64,000 nt of DNA from Gnetum montanum (taxonomy: Eukaryota; Streptophyta; Gnetopsida; Gnetales; Gnetaceae): contig MNCI01015802.1 of assembly GCA_015680685.1 (NCBI GenBank), forward strand, positions 761,945 to 825,944, in the 5' to 3' direction. The translations under genes and the position numbers were made by a program. Of this stretch, positions 45,416-56,900 are shown one piece after another. Within the stretch, counting starts at the first letter, position 1; the number at the start of each line of letters is the position of its first letter. The notes beneath the pieces are model-generated. The model ran no database searches. It was not told the DNA's origin and saw only the letters and a list, made by a program, of their open reading frames with translations.

Positions 45416-45960
45416 ATGCCAAACCAAAAATTAAGCATACAGTTCGATTTATAAAATTGCATGTCTCCACATAATCAAAAATTTGCACTACTCTTCTAAG
45501 ATACAAAAACACATAAACATCATCATCATATATATAAGAGTACAGAGAGTTTCATACAAATATAAATAGTCCATACTACTATACATGGAAATATACATTA
45601 ACCAATCTCTAAAGATTTTCCCCTCCTCTACTCTCTCTCTCAGTCCTCATCTGTGCTCTTGTAGCCTCCACCTGTAATGAAATATTGTCAGTATATAACT
45701 GAGTGAAAAGCCTTTACACTTCCCCTACTAGATGGTCAATAAGTGCTGCATTAGAGGAAAGGAGTGGGTTACAAGGCAACCTGTATCAACTATTAGCTTT
45801 AAACACTTAATCTTAGCTTTAAATTACAAAAGCTTTAAATGATAAATTCACCAAGAATGTGATAATAAGGGAACTACCATGATGCTATACCTCTCTACCA
45901 AGGGTATCACATCGTCCTAATTGTAAACAAATAAGCAAGGGTCATAATTGTTTCTTTAAG
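45416..45960 (+). mobile_element. Possible Tekay-like LTR (H), right part
   Basis: It may continue 35008-35157 after removal of F. Words CATCATCATATATATAA, TCCACCTGTAATGAAATA, TAACTGAGTGAAAAGCC and TCTACCAAGGGTATCACATCGTCC follow the usual order in such LTRs. No right end or coding part could be found. Confidence 0.35.
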
Positions 45961-46026
45961 TTTGCATTTGATGGGCTATTTTTAATCCCCATACAAATAT
46001 AAGTGATTGGGGGAAGTTGTTGAATC

Positions 46027-46155
46027 CAAAATAATTGAAACAAAGGTACACCCCAAGATCTATAGAAGTTTATAACTCAATGCTACCTAATAGGATCAAA
46101 CCTATGACCTTGGGTTACAAGGCCAAGACTCATACCACTAGACTAACACCTCATT
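46027..46155 (-). mobile_element. tRNA-derived SINE (copy 1)
   Basis: Minus strand: A box GTTAGTCTAGTGG, then CTTGGCCTTGTAACCC and B box ATAGGTTTGATCC, an unrelated body, and the tail CTTGGGGTGTACCTTTG. The same head and tail occur at 48157, 49117 and 62075. Non-coding, moved by LINE enzymes. Confidence 0.65.
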
Positions 46156-46329
46156 TTTTTCAAATCTAAGTGATTGACTCAAATGCTTTACACCCCATGA
46201 AAAAACCGTAAAAGTGAACATTAGGATCAAAAATTTATAATGGCTCTATTCTTACATGGATTCTAGTTATGGCTACCCTATGTTATAAGTTGTGATAAGC
46301 TTTGGTCTCTTATCCATTTTTCCTTGAAA

Positions 46330-47100
46330 ATAAGAAATGACCCATAGAGCGCTGAGCAAAAAACGCAAAACTATAACTTTCATTACTTACGGAACGGCTC
46401 CCATTTGTGGCCGTTTTAATGTTGGTGCAGGCCAAGGGTCGAAGACGTTGACTTTAACGTCTACTTTCAACGACTGGGTCAACGATGCATTGCCTATAAA
46501 TGCACGAACGTCTCATGTTTGATCACACAAATTCTTTATCGGTCTCTATGCAACGGGGTCGCTGAAATTCAGCCGTTGCCAGCGCAGAAGCTCTAAACAA
46601 GTAACCTAAGCAGAATTGTTACCAGACTTGCGTTCCCTTCTCAAAGTTGCAGAAATTGGAGACTATTTCTCAAACGACTTGGAGACGGCTTTGAAGTTAA
46701 GGAGACATCATCCTATTTGAAGTTAAGGAGACATCATCCTATTTCATTTGCATTTTGTTGAAGTTTGTAGCAATAGCGTTTTCCGCTGGTATAATAGACT
46801 TCCGGTTTTTAACATATTTGCTGAACTATTTCGGTTGAAACTATTCCTGTTTTCTTTTGCTGCTTTTTTATTACGTTCGCTCGTCGAGAAGCAGATGTTT
46901 GGCTTATTTCACGCAACTTGAAGATCCGGATGAAATTATTCAGTTTAGCTGGAGTTTTGTTGCTCGTCAGAAGCTTAAATCCAATTTGGAAGAAACTGTC
47001 CCTTTATTTAGACTTTGCCAGCAAGTTACTTTGTGCAACTTGCTGCGGTTTCACCAGGTCTTAATGATAAAAGATGTTTTACATTTACTGGTGTAGATCA
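46330..47100 (+). other. GC-richer promoter-like stretch, product unknown
   Basis: It stands out from AT-rich flanks by more CpG. TATAAAT at 46495-46501 is preceded by W-box cores (TTGAC at 46448, GTCAA at 46478). Downstream is an open frame of 79 codons (46857-47096) whose product I do not recognise, with no clear splice partners. It may be a promoter and leader of a plus-strand transcript or a captured gene fragment. A 26-bp tandem duplication lies within. Confidence 0.35.
46691..46742. repeat. 26-bp tandem duplication
   Basis: TTGAAGTTAAGGAGACATCA plus TCCTAT occurs twice without a mismatch, head to tail. The perfect match suggests a recent event. Confidence 0.9.
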
Positions 47101-48156
47101 AAGCTTAAGAAATACTCTCATGGAGTTTGTACGCATTAATTATGGGTGGTTAAGGTTTACGATTTGAGAAACTCAATACTATTTTTAATCTCTACCTACA
47201 TATGCAATTTTGCAATGCCCTACATGACATATTCAAACCCTTGCACTAGTGATAGCTAGCTCAAGTGATTAACTCATTATCTTGTCAAGCAAGAGGGTGC
47301 TGGTTCCACTAACACTTTGCTATGCAATTAGAAGATATTCATTTAAGGCCTTTGCTTCCATTGGAATAGTTGTAACTTCTCTAACCACATCAAGTTATAG
47401 TAGCCATTTGGTACCATTGCCAATCAAAGATGGCTAAAGTGGTTAGCTCATTGTTTAACAAGGATTCATAGGCAAAATAGGGCTAATTAAAGTTGCATTC
47501 ATGGTATCAAAATATTCTTGTTAAGTTTTTCTAAAGTATCATGTTGGTTATATGTCTTGGGGTGCACTTAGTCAAAGTGTTTTAGGTCAAACACACATAA
47601 AAAAAATATTTAGTGACATTATTATGAATTGATTTTGCCAAAACAATTCAAATTCCTATTAATCACTCCAAGAAATTATATTATTACATGGTGGAATTCA
47701 CATTAACTCTTATTTTTACAGGGTATTGGCTAGTATAGTAGTGTTTATGACATGTCTCCAAGCTAATAACAAAGAAGGTGCAAAAGAATGCTAGTATGAG
47801 CTTTGAATCCAATGCCTTTGAGTATGACTCTATGTGATCTAACCATCTCACCAATACTATGCTAGTAATTTTCACATTACTTTGTATCAAAATAGTTCAG
47901 GTCTAGTAGGATGTTAGAACCCTAAACTCCTTTTTTTGGGAGGGGAAAGGGTTATCAAAATTAGAACTAGATGAATATATGTAACCAAACACATATTTAA
48001 TAAGAAAGTTTTGTAAAACTTAAGCATAACCTAATGGTGCATTAGATCAACATACTCATCAAAATTAAACCCTAAACTTTTTACTCTTTTTTTCCTTGTT
48101 AGGAATAGGAGGGAAGGTAGTTGAAACAAGTAGATAACTATATATAACCCTTATCA
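47100..48156. other. Spacer with tRNA-like scraps
   Basis: No gene seen. 47246-47305 (GCTCAAGTGATTAACTC, then GGTGCTGGTTCC) and 47425-47465 (GGCTAAAGTGGTTAGCTC) look like A- and B-box remnants of another tRNA-derived SINE family. Confidence 0.4.
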
Positions 48157-48310
48157 ATAGTAAGGTGTTAGCCTAGTGGTAAGATACTTGATTTGAAAGC
48201 TCTAGGTCATGCATTTAGTTTCAGTGGGCAATGCTAAGTTATATGAAATTCTAATTGGTCTATATATCTTGGGGTGTACCTATGTTTTACTTATTTCAGG
48301 TTCCAACACC
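48157..48310 (+). mobile_element. tRNA-derived SINE (copy 2)
   Basis: GGTGTTAGCCTAGTGGTAAG forms the A box; the B box is decayed (GCATTTAGTTTC). The tail ATCTTGGGGTGTACCTATG and TTATTTCAGGTTCCAAC matches the other copies. Confidence 0.65.
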
Positions 48311-49116
48311 ACCCATCCACTACCACCACCACCACCCTACAAACACCCCCTTCCCTTGGAACCCATGATAGGTAGCTCAAGTAGTTGTTGCCAATTTGAG
48401 TTGCACTTGAGGTATTGTTATATTCTTCTATCATTTTTCTATGTATCATGTTGAATATTTCATGTCCTAGCAACCCCCAAACATAGATTCAAACCTGATA
48501 CATGTATTTTCTCAAGCAATATGAATTGTTCTATCCATGGATGATAAATTATGATTTAGCATTTTGGAGATTTTTCTTTGAGGGCTTTATTTATAGTTTA
48601 ATTCACTAATCGAATAGATATTTATAGGTTGTGGGCTCAATCTTCTTGAAGCAAGTTAACCTATAATGCTGGTTGATTCGCTACTATTATCATGGTCAAT
48701 GATACTTTCCCTGCGTTATAGTTGAGGTTTAACTTGAACAAGAATGCCCAAAATTGTTGGGCATTTTGTTTAGATTCTCTCTTTAATGTTTACTATCTAA
48801 TATGCTCTAAATTTTTTAATTATTATTCATTTTTGGGGTTTGATACCTTCATCTTTTAACTTTGTATTCAAACATCCAATGTACTTTACCTAATTGTCTG
48901 ATAAGGGTTTGTAGGCCATCATTATATTCCCCTCTCTATCTCACAAAATCTTGTATGAAACAAAACTTTCCATTCAAATTATTAGCAAAGCATTGCTCAA
49001 CTCACAAGAGCATTTGGCTTGTGATTTACAAGTTACAAATTCAATTTGAAAGAATATACACAATTAATTTCCATAAAAATTTCTTGTTGATTGTCTATCT
49101 CCAAGTACATATAATA
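48311..49116. other. AT-rich spacer
   Basis: A poly-proline-like CCACCACCACC stretch near 48325 and further SINE scraps (GGTAGCTCAAGTAGTTG at 48371) are present. No gene is supported. Confidence 0.4.
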
Positions 49117-49215
49117 ATGAGGCATTAGCCTAGTCGTTTGGGTCTTGGTCTAGTAACCTCAAGTCATAGGTTAGATTCTACTGTGTAGCTATGTTTCAAT
49201 TATTTCGGTCTCCAA
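49117..49215 (+). mobile_element. tRNA-derived SINE (copy 3)
   Basis: GGCATTAGCCTAGTCG (A box), CTTGGTCTAGTAACC, ATAGGTTAGATTC (B box) and the tail TTTCAATTATTTCGGTC. Confidence 0.6.
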
Positions 49216-49379
49216 CTCCAAGTACATATAGTCATCTACTTAATTATGGTAGTTACCATTAACTTGGTAAGAAAGACATCTTACATTGTCGTGCATGAGA
49301 AAATTTCAAAGATCGTGCTCTTTATTTAAAAAGGGTGAATGACCTTGTTAACGGTTTTTGCATTTTTTAACATGAGCAG

Positions 49380-49422
49380 GTGAAAAAACCTTAGAACTAT
49401 CGATAGCCCATGGTTTTTTCAC
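49380..49422. repeat. Perfect 11-bp inverted repeat
   Basis: GTGAAAAAACC at 49380-49390 pairs with GGTTTTTTCAC at 49412-49422 across a 21-base loop. It lies about 830 bp upstream of the MYB3R TATA box. Confidence 0.7.
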
Positions 49423-49939
49423 ATGACCCAGTCAAAATCCTCGACATCTACGAACACAAGTGAGTTTCACTTGCTTTCAAAAAGCTGTGAACATCAGGTG
49501 CATAATCGAAACCCACAAACAAAAAGGCTTCGTGAGGCAGCATGACCTTTATCTCACATGCTAAAAAAAACTTAAATAACTTCAAAAAACTTAAACAACT
49601 TTTTTCTCATGTTAAATCAATTCATTTTGCCCAAGACCATCCACATGTCAAAGTTAAAAAGCACGAAAAGAGGGTTCTTCGGTGGAACAAGGGGTGACCC
49701 CGCAAAAACAGACGTTAGGGGGTAGGACATTTGAAAAGCGAGAAATTGTCAAACAAAGTCCCCACCACTTACTTGCCCACCCCCTTTGAAAACGAAATGA
49801 GCAACGCAAACTAGCCAAGGGGCGTCTTCTTTCTCTGAAAATGAAAATGCTGGAATAATAATAATAATACTAAAAATTTGAACCAAAAAAACATAAAAGG
49901 GTCATGTGACATATTCAAAGCCACGTGAGCGATTGAGTG

Positions 49940-50225
49940 GGGTGCAGTTGGCGTTGGTAACGGAAAACAAATCCACAAGGGACGCCAACTCGACACGTCA
50001 CTCGTGACTCATACAAAACTGGAGCATATACATAGAATAGCCATACGTAGCTTTTTTAAAAACGCATCGTATATGCGTACGCCTTATCCTGGAAAAAACC
50101 CAAGAAGCGAAAAAAACGTTAGAAATAAATAAAATACAGAGAGAGACGAAGGATAAATAAACGGTGAAAATGGACCGGAAATCGGGTCAAATCCGAGATC
50201 CGGCCGTTTGAGGTTCAAATATATA
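49940..50225 (+). promoter_or_regulatory. MYB3R core promoter region
   Basis: TATATA at 50220-50225 is the best TATA box upstream of the coding start, placing transcription start near 50250. AACGG, the core of the mitosis-specific activator (MSA) site bound by MYB3R proteins, occurs at 49959, 50160 and 50247. This would allow self-regulation, but a 5-base core also occurs by chance. The region becomes GC- and CpG-richer than the flanks, as expected of a plant promoter kept free of methylation. Confidence 0.5.
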
Positions 50226-50275
50226 GCCGCCGGCCGGATGCACTTTAACGGCAAATTTCAGTCTGGTCTCCTCTG

Positions 50276-50953
50276 GGAGAGAGGAAGGAAAGAAAGAAAG
50301 AAGGAACGAACGAGATTAGAACAAACGCAAAATAGCTTTGACGCTGCCGCTGCTGCTGTGGATTTGCTACTGTGCTGAAGGAAGCCATTATTTTGTTTCA
50401 CAGTCGCTGTTGTTGTTATTTTGGGTTCGGCTTATACTGCACATGCGGCCATTCTTCAGCTTGTGCTGGCCTCTGCTGTCAGATTCTACCAAATCTCGCC
50501 CGTTCGGTCGTTCATTTGAATGGGTGTCAAAGCAGAATCCTGCTCCTCTTCAGCATCGGCTTCGCTCTTCTTCCGTTGTTCCTTGCCACGGACGATAAGG
50601 CTAAGCTAAGCCAAGCTCAGCTTCGTTGAGCTGAGCTTTCATTGTGTGTATCTAGCCGTTGTTATTGTTCCTGTGTGCCTTTTTTTTGTGGCACTTTTTT
50701 CGCTTTCTCTCTCTCCTCTGCTGTTGCTGCTCTCTGCTGGAATTGAGCGATTGTTCTTCGCGGAGCTGCTGCTGCGGCCGTTGCGAGCTGGAACCCTAGC
50801 AACGGCTCTTCCTTCGCCGCGAATTGCTGTAGATCCGGCCTCCTCAGTTGCAGCGGCCGAGGTGCGGATCGCCGTGAATTCGCCGTACACGTGATCTGCG
50901 AGCGTTTGTGTTTGGGGCATGCGGATCGTGATTTAGCATCTGAGCTTGGCAAC
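50276..50953 (+). other. Probable 5' leader of MYB3R with upstream ORFs
   Basis: About 700 bases from the inferred start to ATG 50954. A GA-rich tract (50276-50312) is followed by three upstream ATGs, with ORFs 50443-50598 (51 codons), 50520-50609 (29 codons) and 50919-50936 (5 codons, stopping 17 bases before the main ATG). A perfect hairpin is at 50613-50638. Such a leader would be expected to reduce translation. The transcription start and absence of a leader intron are inferred. Confidence 0.5.
50613..50638 (+). other. Perfect 10-bp hairpin in the MYB3R leader
   Basis: AAGCTCAGCT, loop TCGTTG, AGCTGAGCTT. It is preceded by related CTAAGCTAAGCC words. Confidence 0.75.
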
Positions 50954-53900
50954 ATGACCTCCAAGAATAAGAAGAGCTCTGCTGCTGCCAAGGATAAAAA
51001 AGCAGCCGTTACAGTTGCTCCGGCCAGTTCTTCCAATGATCAGGGCGTGACCGACGGACAGAACGCGCTTCAAGCTTTACCGCCTGTCCATGGGTACGCC
51101 ATGCCTTCTCTGCTTGCTCATTTGCTTTATTTTGTTCTGTTTCTTTATTTTGAAATTGCGAGAATGCTCGAAAGAACCGCTCCGGAGAATGACCTGGAGT
51201 TTAAGCCGAGTAGATGCTTCATGCTGATACAGTAAGGAACGTAATCAACGAGAAATCGCCATTCCGATTGTTCAGAGGGACTTGATGATAGACCGTTAAA
51301 TTTTATTTTTCTTCCCTTCTATGAAAAAAGACTTTCTCGGGAGCTAAAACATTTTTTCCCTTAAAAACTCCTTTATGGGTTTTTTTTTATCCTCGTCTAG
51401 TTTACGAAAACTGTTACACGGGTTCTATATGGCTCTGAAGTTAAGCAGCTAAAGCAGCGCTTCAAGTGAATGCACTGGCAAAATGACGGACAACGCATCC
51501 GATGAGAATAGATATGTAAATGACTATGCATGCTTTTCTAGTTTCTAGCTATCTTGTAGTATTCATCGTGTATTCATTTTCTTACAATATTGTAGATTTC
51601 CGATGAAACAGCCTTCTAATAATCAACGTATCTTAGAAAAGCAATTAGCAGAGCGACAGCATCACGCCATTAACTTTGACTCTTATCATTTGAGTAAAAT
51701 ACGACATTAATTTTCACTAAAATATTGCGACACTAAAATTACGACATTGATTTTAACTGAATTAGTTATTCTAAGTTCGCTCATTTCACCAATGTTAGAG
51801 CCTCTATGATCATCTAGATGATAATTCAGTTTATTTTAAATTAGACACTTTGAAAGCTTTACAAATCCTCAAAAGCCCACATACTAGAAATAAGCATTCG
51901 AATTTGAGTACGTCTGTTTTTCATTGTTGCGTCAAATACTGATCCTGTTAGTCTTTATCTTTAGCTGTAACTTGCATATGTAGGTCATTTCTTGTGGTTA
52001 GTGTACCTCTTTTTGTTATTCATCATTGAAGAAATTGATGTAACATTTCTCGTCAGAATTTTTAATGATTCATGGCATCTTAGAAATTCATTGATGGCAG
52101 AACAAATTATGGACACCTTTTGGATGTTTTGCTGATGCCACTACATCTTCTTATTAAGATGATGCTTTGTTTGGCAAATTCTTTTGATGTTAGAAGTGTC
52201 TTTGTAATATTATGCACTGTGCAAGGAATGACTTACCATACACCAATGAATGTACAAATCTTGTGAACAAAGTACGTAAACTGATTGCCTTTTAGAGTTG
52301 ATTGACTGTCATGAGACATAAGGAAGATGTTCAGTTGGAGGGATGCTTAATCTCATTTGTTACCTACGTGTCTTCTTGATCTTCAGGTAGTCCGGAAAAC
52401 CTTTCTATTTATTTGGAATTTAAAGGTTTATGTTGCAGTGCTATTGTGTTCCACGCCAGTCTGTGGGGTTAACATTGGATTTACATGTTCTAAGTAAGTA
52501 TATCATGAGTGTCTGTAGATAGAGTAACTAGCATGCAGAAGAGCTTCTCAAATTATCATTGAACAAAGGGATACCTGGTACATGAGGCAGAAGCTTACAA
52601 CTTGAAGAACGGAAATACTTTTACATCATGAAATTGTATGTCTCATAGTTGCTTTTTTACAATTGCTAATGCCAAACTTCCAAACCAATAGAATGTTACA
52701 AAATTTTATGTTATAGTGTAAATATTCTATTCATTTTTTGGAACACGGTATTCTTTATTACATTTATAGTTAATTTTTAAAATATATTTTGATATTAAAT
52801 ATTTCCTTGTATAATTCAGTTAACCGAAAACTACAAGATTTCACTTTCACTAATCATTTTGCTATTGTCTCATAACAGAGTGGAATGTAAGCATAAGAAT
52901 TGCCCATAATAGGTGAATTCAAGATGTTGGGATGGATAGCTTTTATTATTATTATGTTTTATTCGGCTGTTCTTTAAGATTCTATTGCATGTTTAACTTC
53001 ATCTAGTATGCTATTGTTATTGAAGTTTTCATTTTATAAATTGCTTTCTCTTACTATGTAGGAGGATTAGTGGTCCCACAAGGCGTTCTTCTAAGGGAGG
53101 ATGGACAGCTCATGAGGATGAAATTTTGAGAAGGGCTGTTAGGCTGTACAATGCAAAAAATTGGAAAAAGATAGGTATTATGTAGTCTTTTCTTTATCTT
53201 CATATTTTAAGTTTATCAATTCTAACTTCTTCAGGATAACACAGCATTGAAAAATTTTTAACCAGTTGTACCTAAATAATGTGTTAAATTGTTTATTCAT
53301 TTATGCATTTTTGGTAAATTCAACTTGCCAAAAATCTCTTATTATTTGCTGTACCATCCATAGCATGCATATGATTTCTTGGAAAGATGTTTCAAGTCAT
53401 GCTACATTCATCATCAATTGCAATGGATTTCTCAAGGATTGGAGGGAGAATAAATAGCATTAGGTTTAACAGTTAGTTGAGGTGTAGTGGGCAACGGTTA
53501 GTTTTAGACAATAAAAAATTGGCTAGTTTTAGAGAAAAAGATAAAAATGAAAAAGGATTAATTAAGAAAATAACAGCTAGTTTTAGAAAAGTAAAAGCAT
53601 TATTAATAAAATAATAATAAATAAACAAAAGATAAAAGTTCAAGCAAACAAAATCAGTTGCATAATGACATTTCAAGCATAACTGAACTTGCAACTTCTT
53701 ATATATAAGGCAATAGGCTTGAGCTTGTACATAGAATCATGTTATTGTTAGCAATAAACACAGAACAGACTAAGTAACATTTAAAAATTATTATTAGAAA
53801 TAAAAGAAGTACAAATGATAAAACTAAATAAGATTTTGAAAACAATTTCTAGATTGCTTAATTTTTGTTAAAATAGGTCACCAAGCCAAGTGAGTGAAAT

Positions 53901-56900
53901 ATCCTTGATCTTGATTAACATTATTAGAATGAATTCTGATTTCAAGAGCTTCTCTAATTTTTCTAGCACAAAGTTATTCATTACACAAAGAACTTCACTA
54001 TTATCTCTTAACCACCTATGATTTCTAGAGGATGTATCATTTTCTCTCTGTTGGACAAGAGGTGATTTAGAAGATCTCTTATATTCTATATCTTTCAAGT
54101 GCTCTTTGAGAGGTGATTTAAAAGATGTCTTATCTTGAATATATTTCAAGTGTTCTTTGAATCTAACAGAGAATGTATCTCTCTTATTATTTACTTTTAA
54201 AAACTTGTATCATACAAATACTTACATTGAATGCTATTTCGTTGGTTTTCAAACAATTTGAAATTTATGCATTGGATTGGATAGTTTTGATCTCCTTATT
54301 GAACAATGACATCTTATCATATTATCCTACCATTTAATTTTGCAGCTGAATTTTTTGAAGATCGGACAGATGTCCAGTGTCTGCACAGGTGGCAGAAGGT
54401 GTTAAATCCAGAACTTGTTAAGGGACCCTGGACGAAAGAGGTAGCTTAATGTAATTTTAGTCCATGTGTGAAAATTAACATCAATTCTTATAAATTTCTA
54501 ACATGTATATGTATTTAACCTGATGTTGCAGGAAGATGATTTGATTATTGAACTTGTAAAGCAGCATGGTTGTAAAAAGTGGTCTGTTATAGCTCAGGCT
54601 TTGCCAGGACGAATAGGAAAGCAATGTCGGGAGAGGTAGATCTTACAAGTTTTGTATATGCTATTTGTTAAGTTAAAATCATTGCGTTTATTAAATATCA
54701 AGTCTTCATGAATGCTCTGTATAGCAAAAAAATGAATACTTCCAAGTACACAATTTGTGGGATGATCATGATTAATGTTTAAATTTAGAAGCACCAGGGC
54801 ACTTCTTTTTGTAGCAATTATCATTCTTAACCATTGTAATGTATAAAGGGGCTTTGCCTTTCAAATTTTATTTTTAATTCTCTACTCTAACTAGGAACTC
54901 TTCCTGGGCATTCTTATAGGTGGCACAATCATCTCAACCCTGATATTAAGAAGGATGCCTGGACTCTTGATGAAGAGATGATCTTAGTTCGAGCTCATGA
55001 GATGTATGGGAATAAGTGGGCTGAAATTGCTAAGCATTTGCCTGGAAGGTACTATTTTTCTGGAACCATTTGCATGCCATGTAGGTCATTGTTGATATAT
55101 TATATTGATTGATCTTCATGCATTACTTCCTATCATTCCAGTGGTATGTAACAAAACAACTGGTAGATGATCGGCAGTTAATGCTTGCGAATAATGTTTA
55201 ATTGTTTTGATGTGCAATGCTATAAATGCAAATGATGCTCGTAAAGAATCAGGTTTTATTCATGATACTGATAACTCACATGATTTTATGTCGTTTAAAT
55301 TTTCCAGGACTGATAATGCTATAAAAAACCACTGGAACAGCTCAATAAAAAAGAAACTGGATTCTTATCGAACAAAAGACATGTCTCTATTGTCATCACA
55401 AGATGTACATAGTTTACAAGCGAACCAAGCAGCACCTATTTCAACTTCTGCAGAATCATCTAGTGATGTTGCAATGACGGGTAGTGGGACAGAGCAACAT
55501 CTTGTTTATAGCCAAGAATCTGATTCAAAAGAAGGTAATAATCCATCGGGATCCTTGGAAGTTGCAACCAGTGGCTTACAGTTTGGTGACAATTGTAATG
55601 AAGCCCAAGCACTGAATGAGAGAGTAGCTACTGAAGAAGGGACAAATCCCTCAAACATACATGTGTTAGGTTTTAGCATTGATCATGGACCTGGTTTCCC
55701 AGCTAATGAATTGAATCAGTTGGAAGATGTAGGCAGGGCAGCAGCGAGAGTTACCTTGCCTCAATATCAGGTAACTAATTATTTGGAGACTCTTGTTCCT
55801 GGAAATGTTTTTCCAGGTAGAGACGATCACAAGGAGCTTCCTAATTCTTCCAGTGCATCACACATTAGGCCTACGAATGTTCCAATCTCAGAGCCAATCC
55901 AAGCAACATCTTTTTTGCAGACATCATATCAAGTTTCTACTTCTTGTGATGCTACCATTCCCTCCATGCAAATAACACCTGCTTACTCAGGTTCATGGTC
56001 AGCACTCAATGCCTCCGAGGTTCCAGAGAATAACTTCACCAATTTTGCTGAGAAGTCTCAGCAATATTGTACTCCTAATAAGTCAGGCTATGGTGGTAGT
56101 TGCAGTTTAGAGTTACAAAATTGTAATGAACTTTTACAAGTTTGCATGCCTGCAAGGGGTGTTGTGGAAGATAATCCTCATTCCAACATAGGACCTTCTA
56201 TTGATACTGTGACTGTTTCTCATGCTCAAGCTACGGACAATGCAAATTCAATCCTCCAGCCAGAAGTTCCAACCTCTGAATCATTGTATTATCAACCACC
56301 TCGTTTGTCTGATTGGGAAATTCCAAACTGTGATCTTATTAATTCATGTGGTGCATACAGTCCCCTTGGTGTTCGTCAAATGATAATGTCATCTGTCAAT
56401 TGCTTTTCACCTTCTGGTTTCACCTGGACACCTGCTTTTAGTGACAAGAGTCCAGAGTCAATATTGAAAAGTGCAGCTAAAAGCTTTACAAATACACCAT
56501 CTATTTTGAGGAAAAGGCCTCGAGATAGTTTAACTCCTCTGCAAACAAAGACAAAAGATAACTTGATATCTCCTAAGCAACAGAATGAGTTGCCAGATTC
56601 TCCAGAGAACATGACATCTCATGGTGGAGTCAAGGAGATCCATTGCAGAAAGACCTTTCTTGTCTCTCCGCCATATTGTTTGAAGTCAAAACATTTTTCT
56701 GCTGCCAAGTCAATGGAGAGACAGTTGCAATATACATCAGACCCTGAAAAGGAATCAAATGGTGGGTGTACAGGTGGTACATCATCCCGAAAGTGTTCTA
56801 TTATGTCTACAAGGGACTTTCGCCAAATTAGCAGGGATATAGATGCTGCTTTTTGGAGTGACCCTAACAAAGAATCTCACCAGACAAACATGGAAGAGAT

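Noticed and set aside
48291-48473. Proline-rich and minus-strand short ORFs around 48.3 kb
   Set aside because: Caused by a CCACCACC low-complexity run next to a SINE.
50639-51036. Minus-strand ORFs of 93 and 124 codons over the MYB3R leader
   Set aside because: They are shadows of GC-rich leader and exon 1 with no family match.
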